DNA of 7,121 nt from NCBI GenBank assembly GCA_010024485.1, contig RGGX01000062.1:1-7121 (forward strand). Direction: 5' to 3'. Every line of letters begins with the position of its first letter. Positions within the stretch are counted from its first letter, which is position 1. The position numbers were made by a program, and so were the translations under genes. The stretch is from Actinomycetota bacterium. GTDB lineage: Bacteria > Actinomycetota > Acidimicrobiia > Acidimicrobiales > Ilumatobacteraceae. Below the pieces are notes generated by a model that was not told the DNA's origin, did not search any database, and saw nothing but the letters and a program-made list of their open reading frames with translations. This document shows positions 1-6,324 of the stretch, piece after piece.

Positions 1-10
1 TCGGGTCCAT
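1..10 (-). CDS. Possible 5' end of a gene running off the left edge (start codon plus two codons)
   Basis: An ATG on the minus strand at 10-8, followed by GAC CCG, lies 27 bases downstream of the gluQ stop codon. A TANNNT box (TAGCGT, minus strand 26-21) sits 10 bases upstream, and a weak G-rich tract (GGGG) precedes the ATG by about 5 bases. Only three codons are visible, so nothing can be said about the product. The call rests on position and on the promoter-like box. The ATG could equally be a chance triplet. Confidence 0.3.
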
Positions 11-20
11 GACAGCCCCG

Positions 21-26
21 ACGCTA
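21..26 (-). promoter_or_regulatory. Candidate -10 box TAGCGT downstream of gluQ
   Basis: TAGCGT matches the actinobacterial -10 pattern TANNNT and lies 10 bases before a possible ATG at position 10. It sits in an 11-base string (20-30) that recurs exactly at 3770-3780, where it forms the -10 region of the dioxygenase gene, in the same orientation. No -35 hexamer is evident. An 11-base repeat in 7 kb can occur by chance, so the shared position relative to a start carries the weight here. Confidence 0.35.
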
Positions 27-37
27 GTGGTGCCCGG

Positions 38-1000
38 TCAGGCGGTGCCGTCACCCCAGAGGGCACGCAGATCTTCGATGACCACCGGGTCGGCGACCAG
101 GGTCGATGCGTCGAATCGACCGGCCTGCTCCATGGCCCATCCCGGTTCACTCGGATCACCGCCGACCGGCTCGAGCCACGGTGAGCAGAGGCTCGCCAGC
201 AGGGCCTCGAGCACCCGCTCCACCGGGACGCCGGACGCGACGACCTGACGCAGGCTGATCGCGCCATCCCGCTTCGCCAGACGACGACCATCGCCGGCCA
301 CCACCAGCGGCAGATGCCAGTACTCCGGTGTCCCGAGACCGAGAACCTGCTGCAGGCGGATCTGCCGCCAGGTCGAGGGGATGAGATCGTCACCTCGCGC
401 CACCTGATCGATACCGGTGTCGGCATCGTCGACCACCACAGCGAGCTGATAGGCGGGCACGCCGTCGGCTCGTACCACCACGAAGTCATCGACGACACCC
501 GAGCGCTCCCCCGCCACCCGATCGAGGAAGGACACGAGCTCGCCTCCGGCGCGGAGGCGCCAGGCCGGCCGACGTCCATCGCGCTCGTGCGCCGACCGCT
601 GCGACCGGGTCAACTCCCGGCAGATACCCGGGTAGGCATCCGGTGGAGCAGGGTCGTTCGGAGCGGAGGCGGCCGCCTCGATCTCCTCGCGGATCTCGCG
701 ACGCGTGCAGTAACAGGGATAGAGCAGATCGCGATCACGCAACTCGGCCACGATCTCGAGATGGCGCTCGCGCCGCTCGCTCTGTCGTATCGGAACGGCA
801 TCGGACACCACGCCGATCGCAGCGAGATCGTCGATCTGGTCGCGCTCGTGTTCACGAGAGGCCGCGACCGGGTCGAGGTCCTCCACCCGGATGACGAACC
901 CTCGACCACTCGAGCGGGCGATCAACATCGCCGCGAGCCCGGTCCGCAGGTTGCCGACATGGAGGTCACCGGTCGGAGAGGGTGCGAATCGACCGGTCAC
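38..1000 (-). CDS. gluQ: Glutamyl-Q tRNA(Asp) synthetase (GluQ-RS)
   Basis: This is a paralogue of glutamyl-tRNA synthetase without the anticodon-binding domain. The known family activates glutamate and attaches it to queuosine at position 34 of tRNA(Asp) in the cytoplasm. From the GTG at 1000 it is 320 aa, the usual length for GluQ-RS and far shorter than GltX. Visible marks are the HIGH-type signature APSPTGDLHVGN (residues 6-17), the RADGVPAYQ segment (177-185) and the KMSKS counterpart LAKRD (241-245). A zinc site C96-x-C98...Y123-x3-C127 matches the Cys, Cys, Tyr, Cys set of E. coli YadB. The loop between C98 and Y123 is about 12 residues longer than in E. coli and rich in Ala and Pro. 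An upstream in-frame ATG at 1111 exists, but that extension runs antisense to a recognisable HNH coding remnant, so GTG 1000 is preferred. There is no Shine-Dalgarno sequence; CAGAAT lies 6 bases upstream, which suggests a leaderless mRNA. Confidence 0.9.
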   Translation of the reverse strand: MTGRFAPSPTGDLHVGNLRTGLAAMLIARSSGRGFVIRVEDLDPVAASREHERDQIDDLAAIGVVSDAVPIRQSERRERHLEIVAELRDRDLLYPCYCTRREIREEIEAAASAPNDPAPPDAYPGICRELTRSQRSAHERDGRRPAWRLRAGGELVSFLDRVAGERSGVVDDFVVVRADGVPAYQLAVVVDDADTGIDQVARGDDLIPSTWRQIRLQQVLGLGTPEYWHLPLVVAGDGRRLAKRDGAISLRQVVASGVPVERVLEALLASLCSPWLEPVGGDPSEPGWAMEQAGRFDASTLVADPVVIEDLRALWGDGTA

Positions 1001-1006
1001 CGCACC

Positions 1007-1012
1007 ATTCTG
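1007..1012 (-). promoter_or_regulatory. Candidate -10 box CAGAAT for gluQ
   Basis: CAGAAT differs from the TANNNT pattern only at its first base and ends 6 bases before the GTG start of gluQ at 1000. Transcription would therefore begin at or next to the start codon. The spacing equals that seen at three other genes here. It is the weakest box of the group, and no -35 element is clear. Confidence 0.4.
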
Positions 1013-1279
1013 ATGGGATGGGACGGCGAGGTGCCGAGGATCAAGGGTGGACCGAGCTGGTTGGAGAACGAGGTCGCCGCCTGTCGGCGATGCAACTCGC
1101 AGCGCGGTCATCGGAGTCTGGGTGAGTTCACCGCCGAATGCGAAGCCCTCGGGCGGGAGGTCGATCGGAACCGGATCATCCGGGTCCTCAGGTCGCTCGA
1201 GGATGCCATCGCCCGACACGGCGGCCAGCGCCGCGCGCGGCCGTACATCGCAACCCAACTCCGCCGTCTGGACGTTTAG
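1013..1279 (+). pseudogene. 5'-truncated HNH endonuclease remnant
   Basis: The plus-strand frame ending at TAG 1277 encodes the second half of an HNH nuclease. It shows VPRIKGGPSWLENEVAACRR followed by CN, then a conserved-looking tail ending in GGQRRARPY and a short basic stretch. Counting from the ATG at 1013 (88 codons), the middle Asn is N19, the zinc pair is C24-x2-C27 and the final HNH residue is N28. The first half is absent: there is no CxxC knuckle, and the catalytic His expected after Asp (DH-x-VP) is Gly5. The coding sequence of gluQ begins at 1000 on the other strand, so there is no room for the missing part. The ATG at 1013 has neither a Shine-Dalgarno sequence nor a TANNNT box at 6-7 bases. 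I infer a decayed fragment with no nuclease activity. A small expressed protein with another role is possible but unsupported. Confidence 0.7.
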
Positions 1280-1282
1280 TCT
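1277..1282 (+). promoter_or_regulatory. Candidate leaderless -10 box TAGTCT for the zinc-ribbon membrane protein gene
   Basis: TAGTCT fits TANNNT and ends exactly 6 bases before the ATG at 1289, so the transcript would start at or beside the start codon. Its first three bases are the TAG stop codon of the HNH remnant. No Shine-Dalgarno sequence precedes the ATG. The -35 region shows no TTGAC-like hexamer. Confidence 0.6.
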
Positions 1283-1288
1283 GCGGAC

Positions 1289-2674
1289 ATGTGCTGCGGA
1301 GCATGCGGATCCGAGGGGACCGAGGATGGTGCTCGGTTCTGCAACGCCTGCGGTGCGCCGTTCTCGACTGACGATGCCGATGTCGGCGAGGCCTCGCCCG
1401 ATCGTCTCGACGACCTCGCCACCACCATGCTCCAGGAGCAGGCCGCGGGTCTGACGGTCTCCGAGACGGCCCGACGAGATGCGAGCGCCGACGGGCCGAT
1501 CACCGAGGCGATCATGTGGGCGGAGGCCGGCGACGCGCTCGACCCCGTCGGAATCGAGCGCGGTCCCGTCACCGATCCGACCCCGATCGATCTGGTGGGC
1601 GCCTGGGAACCAAGAACCGCGCCGACCCCGGCAGCACCGGATGCGATGTCGACGACGGCCCCGACGTCACCACCCTCGTCACGCCCATCGACACCGACTC
1701 GACCGACGACACCGGCACCGGCGTCGCCCGGGCCGGCGGTCGCGGTCCGGATGCGCCCGACGGTCATGACCGCCGTCGGTGGACTCCTCACCGTCGCCAC
1801 ACTCCTCGCCTTCACCCTCGACACCCTCAGGATCACGACCACGGCACCCGCCGACCTGCTCACCGCCGCTCGCTCGACCGGGGTCCGCGTGGGTACCTGG
1901 CAGGCCGAGGCGCTCGCCTCGAACCTCGGGCTGGCCGGCCTCGGCATCGCGGTCCTCGCCGCGATCGGGGCGGTCGGCACCGTGCTCGGACGCACCTGGG
2001 GGGCCGGCCTCGTGGGGGGCGCGGGACTGTCGGCCACCGGAGTGGGGGCCCTCGCCGTCGGGCTGATCGAGCAGCCGGTCGCCGCCGCGACGCGGTTCGC
2101 CGAGTTGGGCGCCACCGAGGCGTTCACGGTGACCATCGAACGCCCGCTCGGCTACTGGATGCTGCTCGCGACCGTCGCCGCAGGCGTCGTCACCTTCTTC
2201 GCGTCGATCAACGAGATCTTCCGGGATCGTCGCCACGACCTGAACCCCCTCATCGCGGCCGTCGGCGCCCTGGCCGTGCTCGGCGCCGCCCTCGGCCCAC
2301 TCCTGCCGGTCGATCCGGCGGTGTTCTCCGACAACTGGATGATCGGCGAGGGCCCGGGAACATGGCCGACACTGCTCGTCATCGCCCGACTCGTGCAGAT
2401 CGGCGCGGTCACCGTGGGTGGACTCCTCGGATTCCTGCTGGTGCGACGGCACGGACTCGGACTCGTCCTCGGGGCGCTCGGCCCGATGTCGATCATGGTG
2501 GCGACGACCTGGACCGACCTCGGATCCAATCCGGTCGGCCCCGCCTATCGGAACCCCGGTGGAGGGAGCGGTGTCGCGACGCTGACGGTCGTCGGCACCG
2601 TCGCAGCCGCCGCCCTGTTGGCCGTCGCGGCGAGCATCGCCTGGGAGAACGACGCGGACCAGAGGAACCGCTGA
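1289..2674 (+). CDS. Zinc-ribbon multi-pass membrane protein of unknown function
   Basis: This 461-aa protein has three visible parts. Residues 1-25 form a zinc ribbon with C3-x2-C6 and C18-x2-C21 plus an extra Cys2. Residues 26-155 are a polar, apparently unstructured linker, acidic at first and then very rich in Pro, Thr and Ser (about 108-150). From about 157 to 449 there are seven or eight hydrophobic segments, near 157-178, 213-233, 238-260, 288-306, 320-340, 362-384, 388-405 and 429-449. No signal peptide is seen, so the ribbon is probably cytosolic. A hydrophilic loop at 341-360 contains the Trp-bearing segment NWMIGEGPG. A short charged tail ends the protein. An N-terminal zinc ribbon tethered to a membrane domain is common in bacteria, but I do not recognise a named family and assign no function. 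The start at 1289 is supported by the ribbon beginning at once and by the TAGTCT box 6 bases upstream. The gene is apparently monocistronic. Confidence 0.85.
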   Translation: MCCGACGSEGTEDGARFCNACGAPFSTDDADVGEASPDRLDDLATTMLQEQAAGLTVSETARRDASADGPITEAIMWAEAGDALDPVGIERGPVTDPTPIDLVGAWEPRTAPTPAAPDAMSTTAPTSPPSSRPSTPTRPTTPAPASPGPAVAVRMRPTVMTAVGGLLTVATLLAFTLDTLRITTTAPADLLTAARSTGVRVGTWQAEALASNLGLAGLGIAVLAAIGAVGTVLGRTWGAGLVGGAGLSATGVGALAVGLIEQPVAAATRFAELGATEAFTVTIERPLGYWMLLATVAAGVVTFFASINEIFRDRRHDLNPLIAAVGALAVLGAALGPLLPVDPAVFSDNWMIGEGPGTWPTLLVIARLVQIGAVTVGGLLGFLLVRRHGLGLVLGALGPMSIMVATTWTDLGSNPVGPAYRNPGGGSGVATLTVVGTVAAAALLAVAASIAWENDADQRNR

Positions 2675-2693
2675 ACCGGGTATCGGCGCCGGA

Positions 2694-2716
2694 GCGCGCC
2701 GTGGTTCACGGAGCGC
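2694..2716. terminator. Bidirectional hairpin between convergent genes
   Basis: This is an inverted repeat: GCGC (2694-2697) pairs with GCGC (2713-2716), there is one G-A mismatch (2698 and 2712), and CCGTG (2699-2703) pairs with CACGG (2707-2711) around the three-base loop GTT. It lies in the 81-base gap between the stop of the membrane protein gene (2674) and the stop of the dioxygenase gene (2756), so it could end transcripts from both sides. No T-tract follows on either strand. That is usual for GC-rich actinobacteria but makes function uncertain. Confidence 0.55.
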
Positions 2717-2755
2717 ACCATCATCGGAACGAGGAGCGCGTCCTGACGGCAAAGG

Positions 2756-3763
2756 TCAGTTGAGGAGTTCGTTGCGGTAGGCGTGAGTGCCGTCGAAACG
2801 ACCGAGCAGGTACTCCCCGGTCACCATCGGCTCATGCTTCGCCGATCCGTCCTCGCCCCGGCAGGTCGGGAGGCATTCGATCCGGGTGTGGAAGCCGGGT
2901 TCAACGAAGAACGGGATCGAGTAGCGGTCAGTCTCGGGCGGGTTCACCACCCGATGCGGATTCGAGACATACCGGTCATTGGTCCAGATCGCCATCAGGT
3001 CACCGAGGTTCACCACAGCGCACCCGTCGGGAACGACGACATCGAGCCAGTCGCCGTCGCGGGTGCGAACCTGCAGCCCCCCGATGCCGTCATCGGTGAG
3101 CACGGTCACGCTCCCGTAGTCGGTGTGCGTGCCACAGCCCGGTTGACCCGGTGCCGGGGTGACGCGCGAGGTCGCCGGGTAGTGAAGCATCCGCAGGTGA
3201 TACATGAACCCGAATCCGAGATCCTCAAACCAGGTCGAGGGAAGGCCGAGCGCGACCGCGAGACCCCGATGCGCCCGCAGGCTCGCCTCGGTCGCCTCAT
3301 CGAAGTAGGCCTGCCAGGCCTCTCGGAACCCCGGCAGGTCAGGTAGGCGATTGGGCCCGTGCAGCGGTGTGCCCGCGAGCACCTCCGGGTGGTCGGGTCC
3401 GTGCTCGACGCCCGAGTCGATGGTCTCCTTCAGGTCACCCGCTCGGGGTTGTGACAGATCGTCACTACCAGCGAGTGCTCCCTCGAGCGCCTCGGCACCG
3501 AAGCCGACATACCCGCGGTGGCAGGTGCTCCCCGCGATGGAGATCGACTCCTTCTCCTCGGCCGGCAGGGCGAAGAAGCCCTGCATCGCATCGAGCAACG
3601 CCTGTTTCGTCGACTCGCCGATGCCGTGTCCGACCGCGAGGAGGAAACCGAGTTCACGGCAGGTCTCATCGATGATCGCCGCCTGCTCCATCGCCGCCGT
3701 CGACCCGTGATCGGCGCCCGTCGCGAACGGCGAGAGATCGACGGAGGGCAGGGCGGACGGCAC
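2756..3763 (-). CDS. 2-oxoglutarate/Fe(II)-dependent dioxygenase, isopenicillin N synthase-like
   Basis: This 335-aa cytosolic protein belongs to the non-haem iron dioxygenase superfamily. An N-terminal DIOX_N region (about 5-120) includes CRELGFLLAVGHGI (35-48) and the HRGYVGFG stretch (82-89). The catalytic double-stranded beta-helix domain covers about 185-290. The iron triad is complete: H213 and D215 in THTDYGS, and H270 in NPHRVVNP. R280 and S282 in DRYSIPFF form the Arg-x-Ser pair that binds the 2-oxoglutarate carboxylate. Family members hydroxylate, desaturate or cyclise small molecules; the substrate cannot be read from the sequence. The length is normal and nothing is truncated. The GTG at 3763 is taken as the start because the conserved VDLSPF opening follows within eight residues, and a TAGCGT box ends 7 bases upstream. 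It is divergent from the glutamate dehydrogenase gene and shares an 82-base gap with it. Confidence 0.85.
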   Translation of the reverse strand: MPSALPSVDLSPFATGADHGSTAAMEQAAIIDETCRELGFLLAVGHGIGESTKQALLDAMQGFFALPAEEKESISIAGSTCHRGYVGFGAEALEGALAGSDDLSQPRAGDLKETIDSGVEHGPDHPEVLAGTPLHGPNRLPDLPGFREAWQAYFDEATEASLRAHRGLAVALGLPSTWFEDLGFGFMYHLRMLHYPATSRVTPAPGQPGCGTHTDYGSVTVLTDDGIGGLQVRTRDGDWLDVVVPDGCAVVNLGDLMAIWTNDRYVSNPHRVVNPPETDRYSIPFFVEPGFHTRIECLPTCRGEDGSAKHEPMVTGEYLLGRFDGTHAYRNELLN

Positions 3764-3770
3764 CCATCGG

Positions 3771-3776
3771 ACGCTA
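3771..3776 (-). promoter_or_regulatory. Candidate leaderless -10 box TAGCGT for the dioxygenase gene
   Basis: TAGCGT fits TANNNT and ends 7 bases before the GTG start at 3763. An out-of-frame ATG at 3767-3765 lies between the box and the GTG. The surrounding 11 bases (3770-3780) recur at 20-30 in the same orientation. No Shine-Dalgarno sequence or clear -35 hexamer is visible. It is divergent from the box at 3833-3838, with 56 bases between the two. Confidence 0.55.
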
Positions 3777-3832
3777 GTGGGGTCGGCCGTTCCACAGCAC
3801 GGGCATCACCCTCCGCGCCGGTGCGATGGGTC

Positions 3833-3838
3833 TATGTT
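3833..3838 (+). promoter_or_regulatory. Candidate leaderless -10 box TATGTT for the glutamate dehydrogenase gene
   Basis: TATGTT fits TANNNT and ends 7 bases before the GTG at 3846, the same geometry as the divergent dioxygenase promoter. The box contains an in-frame ATG (3834). If the box is real, that ATG lies upstream of the transcript and cannot be the start. No Shine-Dalgarno sequence precedes GTG 3846. Confidence 0.55.
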
Positions 3839-3845
3839 CACCGCT

Positions 3846-5120
3846 GTGAGCGGTGCAGGTCACCCCGCGCTGGAGGCCATCGAGTCCCGTATCTGGGAGG
3901 CGGCCCGGCAACTCGGGCTCGCCGACGGCCTCGTTGAGAACGTCATCGCGCCCCGGCGGGTCCTCGAGGTGTCGGTGCCCTACACGCGGGCCGACGGCAC
4001 CCGCGGTCATGCCACCGGCTGGCGGGTCCACCACAACACCACCCGCGGACCGGCGAAGGGCGGTGTCCGCTACCACCCCGAGGTGTGCCGCGACGAGGTC
4101 GTCGCCCTCGCCGCCGGCATGTCGCTCAAGTGCGCGCTCATGAACCTCCCCCTCGGAGGGGCCAAGGGTGGGGTCGCGACCGACCCGAGGGCGCACACCT
4201 CCAAAGAGCTCGAACGGATCACCCGCCGGTACACCACGGAGATCTTCCCGCTGATCGGCCCCGACAAGGACGTCCCCGCCCCCGACGTCGGTACCAATGC
4301 GCAGGTGATGGCCTGGATGATGGATCAGTACTCGATGGCGATGGGGTACGCGGTACCGGGGGTGGTCACCGGTAAGCCGATCGAGCTCTACGGATCGCTC
4401 GGCCGCGAGTCAGCCACCGGTCGTGGTGTCGTCGAGGCGGCGACCCTCGCCGCTGAGGAGTTGGGCTTCGGGATCGAGGGCGCCCGGGTCGTCATCCAGG
4501 GATACGGCAACGTCGGTTCGTGGGCAGCCCGGCTGGCGGTCGAGCGCGGTGCGCGCGTCGTCGCGGTGTCCGATGTCGACGGCGCCGTGCACGATCCGGC
4601 CGGTCTCGACCTCGAACGCATCGACCGCGCCCTCGCCGAGGGAGCGCACTCCCTCGTCGAGACCGGAGTCGGCGATGTCATCGGCACCGGGGTCGAGGCC
4701 TCCTCAGAGATGTTCGGGGTGGACTGCGACATCGTCATGCCCTGCGCGCTGTCCGGCGCCATCGACCGGGCCGAGGCCGAACAGTTGACCGCGCGGCTCA
4801 TCGTCGAGGGGGCGAACGGACCGACGACCCCCGAGGCCGATCTCGTCCTCGCCGACCGCGACATCTGGCTCATCCCCGATGTGTACGCCAACGCCGGTGG
4901 TGTGACGTGCTCCTATCTCGAGCAGTGCCAGAACTTCGCCCACCTCACCTGGTCGGAGGATGAGGTGAACGACCGGGTCGTGCGGCTCATGCGCGATGCC
5001 TACGGACGCTTGCGCGACACCGCTGAGTCACTCGGGATCCGCCACCGACTCGCGGCGACGGTGCTCGGGCTGCGCACCATCGTCGACGCCCATCATCTCC
5101 GCGGGCTGTCGCCGAGTTAG
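3846..5120 (+). CDS. gdhA: Glutamate dehydrogenase, hexameric small-subunit type
   Basis: It catalyses reversible oxidative deamination of glutamate to 2-oxoglutarate and ammonia with NAD(P) in the cytoplasm. From GTG 3846 it is 424 aa, normal for the roughly 420-residue bacterial and archaeal type. The Glu/Leu/Phe/Val dehydrogenase dimerisation domain comes first, with lysines K71 (in GPAKGGVR), K95 (in SLKCAL) and catalytic K107 (in GGAKGGV), and with D147 in APDVGTN. The spacings of 24, 12 and 40 residues equal those of K89, K113, K125 and D165 of the Clostridium symbiosum enzyme. The Rossmann domain carries GYGNVG (219-224), and S356 in the ANAGGVTCSYLEQ segment fits the substrate carboxylate contact. 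The residues after the second beta strand (SDVDG) do not let me decide NAD versus NADP. A longer start at ATG 3834 would add four residues but lies inside the presumed -10 box. Leucine or phenylalanine dehydrogenase is less likely given the lysine set and length. Confidence 0.9.
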   Translation: MSGAGHPALEAIESRIWEAARQLGLADGLVENVIAPRRVLEVSVPYTRADGTRGHATGWRVHHNTTRGPAKGGVRYHPEVCRDEVVALAAGMSLKCALMNLPLGGAKGGVATDPRAHTSKELERITRRYTTEIFPLIGPDKDVPAPDVGTNAQVMAWMMDQYSMAMGYAVPGVVTGKPIELYGSLGRESATGRGVVEAATLAAEELGFGIEGARVVIQGYGNVGSWAARLAVERGARVVAVSDVDGAVHDPAGLDLERIDRALAEGAHSLVETGVGDVIGTGVEASSEMFGVDCDIVMPCALSGAIDRAEAEQLTARLIVEGANGPTTPEADLVLADRDIWLIPDVYANAGGVTCSYLEQCQNFAHLTWSEDEVNDRVVRLMRDAYGRLRDTAESLGIRHRLAATVLGLRTIVDAHHLRGLSPS

Positions 5121-5129
5121 TTCCCGAGT

Positions 5130-5154
5130 CGGCTCGTCAGACGAGACAGAGCCG
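5130..5154. terminator. Hairpin between convergent glutamate dehydrogenase and MFS genes
   Basis: CGGCTC (5130-5135) pairs with GAGCCG (5149-5154). An alternative inner stem pairs CTCGT (5133-5137) with ACGAG (5141-5145) around a CAG loop; the two overlap and cannot both form completely. The element fills most of the 39-base gap between the two stop codons and could end transcription from either side. There is no T-tract. Confidence 0.5.
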
Positions 5155-5159
5155 GTCTC

Positions 5160-6300
5160 TCACCGCTCGGGCGTCGGCTCGACCCCCCGCGACATCGCTG
5201 CTGTCGGCAACGGCGTCACGAGGGCGATGAGCGCGACCGACACCGGCATCAGCACGACGAGGCGCGCGGCATTCGAGAACGAGCCCGCGAGGTCGGCGAT
5301 CAGCGTGAACGCGAAGGGGGCGACCGCGGTCGAGACGACCATCACCGAGGTCATGCGTCCGCGCCAGGTGCCGAGGTTCTCCGTGCCGATCCAACGGGCG
5401 AGCAGCGTTCCCTCACTCGCTGCCATGGCCGATGCCGCCGAGCCGAGGGCGATGCCGAAGGCGACGGCACCGAGGTTGGAGTCGACGAACGACACCGAAC
5501 CGACGGCGGTCGCGAGCACCACCATGTTGAACGGGATCACGATCCGACCCGGGACGCGGTCGACGAGTCGGCCGACGACGAGGGCGACGATGGCGGCAGC
5601 GAGGCTCTGGGGGACGAAATTGCCGGCCGCGGCGGTGGCGGAGATACCACGTTCTCCGAGGACAGCGATCTGGTGGAAGGCGAGGGCGGTCGACACGAAG
5701 CCGGTGGTCGCGTAGCCCGCGGTGACCACCAGGAAGCCGTTCCGCCGGAGGTGCCGCGGGGCGGTCGTCTCCTCCTCGATGGTGGCACCGTTCTCGTCGA
5801 GCGGATTCGGATGCTCGAGGCGCAGCCGGACCATCTGGGTCGAGGTGACCAGGCCGAGGACGATCACCGTCGATCCCGCGATCACCCAGGTCGGTCTCCA
5901 GCCGAACTGTGGGATCAGGCGGGAGGCGATGAGCGGGGTGATGGCGACCGCGGAGCCACCGACCGCGGTCAGGAGACCGAGGGCCGCCCCACGTCGCTCG
6001 ACGACGTTCTTCGCCACGAAGACACTGGCCGACAGGGTCATCCCCGTCTGACCGAACGACCGGAGGCCGTAGATGGCGATGGTGAGCACGATGAGGTTCG
6101 GGGCAGGTCCCGGTCGTGGAGGCGGCGAGGGTGCCGATGAGGTAGGCGAAGCTGAGTTGGCTTCGGGTGACGTCGAGCGCCTCGGTCATCGGGTCGACGA
6201 AGACCGAGAATCCGGCTGTCTGTCCTGGCCCCGACAGGGCGAGCAGGACAGCGCCGGTCAGGATGATCGATCGACGTCGGCGATTTCGGGTGGGGGGCAC
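5160..6300 (-). pseudogene. MFS transporter gene broken by an out-of-frame internal deletion
   Basis: The N-terminal part, from GTG 6300, begins with a basic stretch and TM1, then SGPGQTAGFSVFVDP and the start of TM2 (SQLSFAYLIGTLAAS), as in 12-TM MFS transporters of the oxalate/formate or monocarboxylate antiporter type. Near 6103-6112 sense passes to another frame. From about 6104 (APNLIVLTIAIYG, then LRSFGQTG) the protein continues through TM4 to TM12 and stops at 5160. About 64 plus 314 codons remain. Between them the end of TM2, the 2-3 loop with its usual D-R-x-G motif, and TM3 are missing, roughly 35-40 residues. Because the family normally has this segment, I infer a deletion rather than programmed frameshifting. 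GTG 6300 has a GAAGGAG Shine-Dalgarno sequence at a short 4-base spacing. The downstream half also has an in-frame GTG at 6089, but a transporter starting at TM4 is unlikely to work. An assembly error would look the same. Confidence 0.75.
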
Positions 6301-6304
6301 AAGT

Positions 6305-6311
6305 CTCCTTC
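6305..6311 (-). promoter_or_regulatory. Shine-Dalgarno GAAGGAG ahead of the MFS gene
   Basis: GAAGGAG is strongly complementary to the 3' end of 16S rRNA. It lies 4 bases before GTG 6300, which is close but workable. It fixes the start of the transporter gene and contrasts with the lack of such sites at the other genes here. Confidence 0.6.
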
Positions 6312-6324
6312 GGGGCGCCGACGC

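Noticed and set aside
314..1012. Plus-strand open frame running through gluQ into the HNH remnant
   Set aside because: The part before 1013 is the reverse complement of the conserved gluQ core; only the last 88 codons resemble a protein family.
1001..1258. N-terminal extension of gluQ to ATG 1111 or to the farther start at 1258
   Set aside because: The extension is antisense to a recognisable HNH domain on the plus strand, has no GluQ-RS-like sequence, and the family signature begins right after GTG 1000.
1516..2763. Long open frames on both strands overlapping the membrane protein gene
   Set aside because: They are very rich in Arg, Gly, Pro and Asp as expected from shifted reading of GC-rich DNA, and show no domain. 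The zinc ribbon and membrane segments lie only in the frame starting at 1289.
3834..3836. ATG 3834 as the start of glutamate dehydrogenase
   Set aside because: It lies inside the TATGTT box. GTG 3846 has the same leaderless spacing as neighbouring genes, though the four-residue difference cannot be settled from sequence alone.
6087..6120. Programmed ribosomal frameshift in the MFS gene
   Set aside because: No slippery heptamer is seen, and the protein also lacks about 35-40 residues at the junction, which a frameshift alone cannot explain.
6089..6143. CGATGAGGT direct repeat (6089-6097 and 6135-6143) as the cause of the MFS deletion
   Set aside because: Slippage between direct repeats would leave one copy, not two, and the apparent junction lies between them; a nine-base repeat is also likely by chance.
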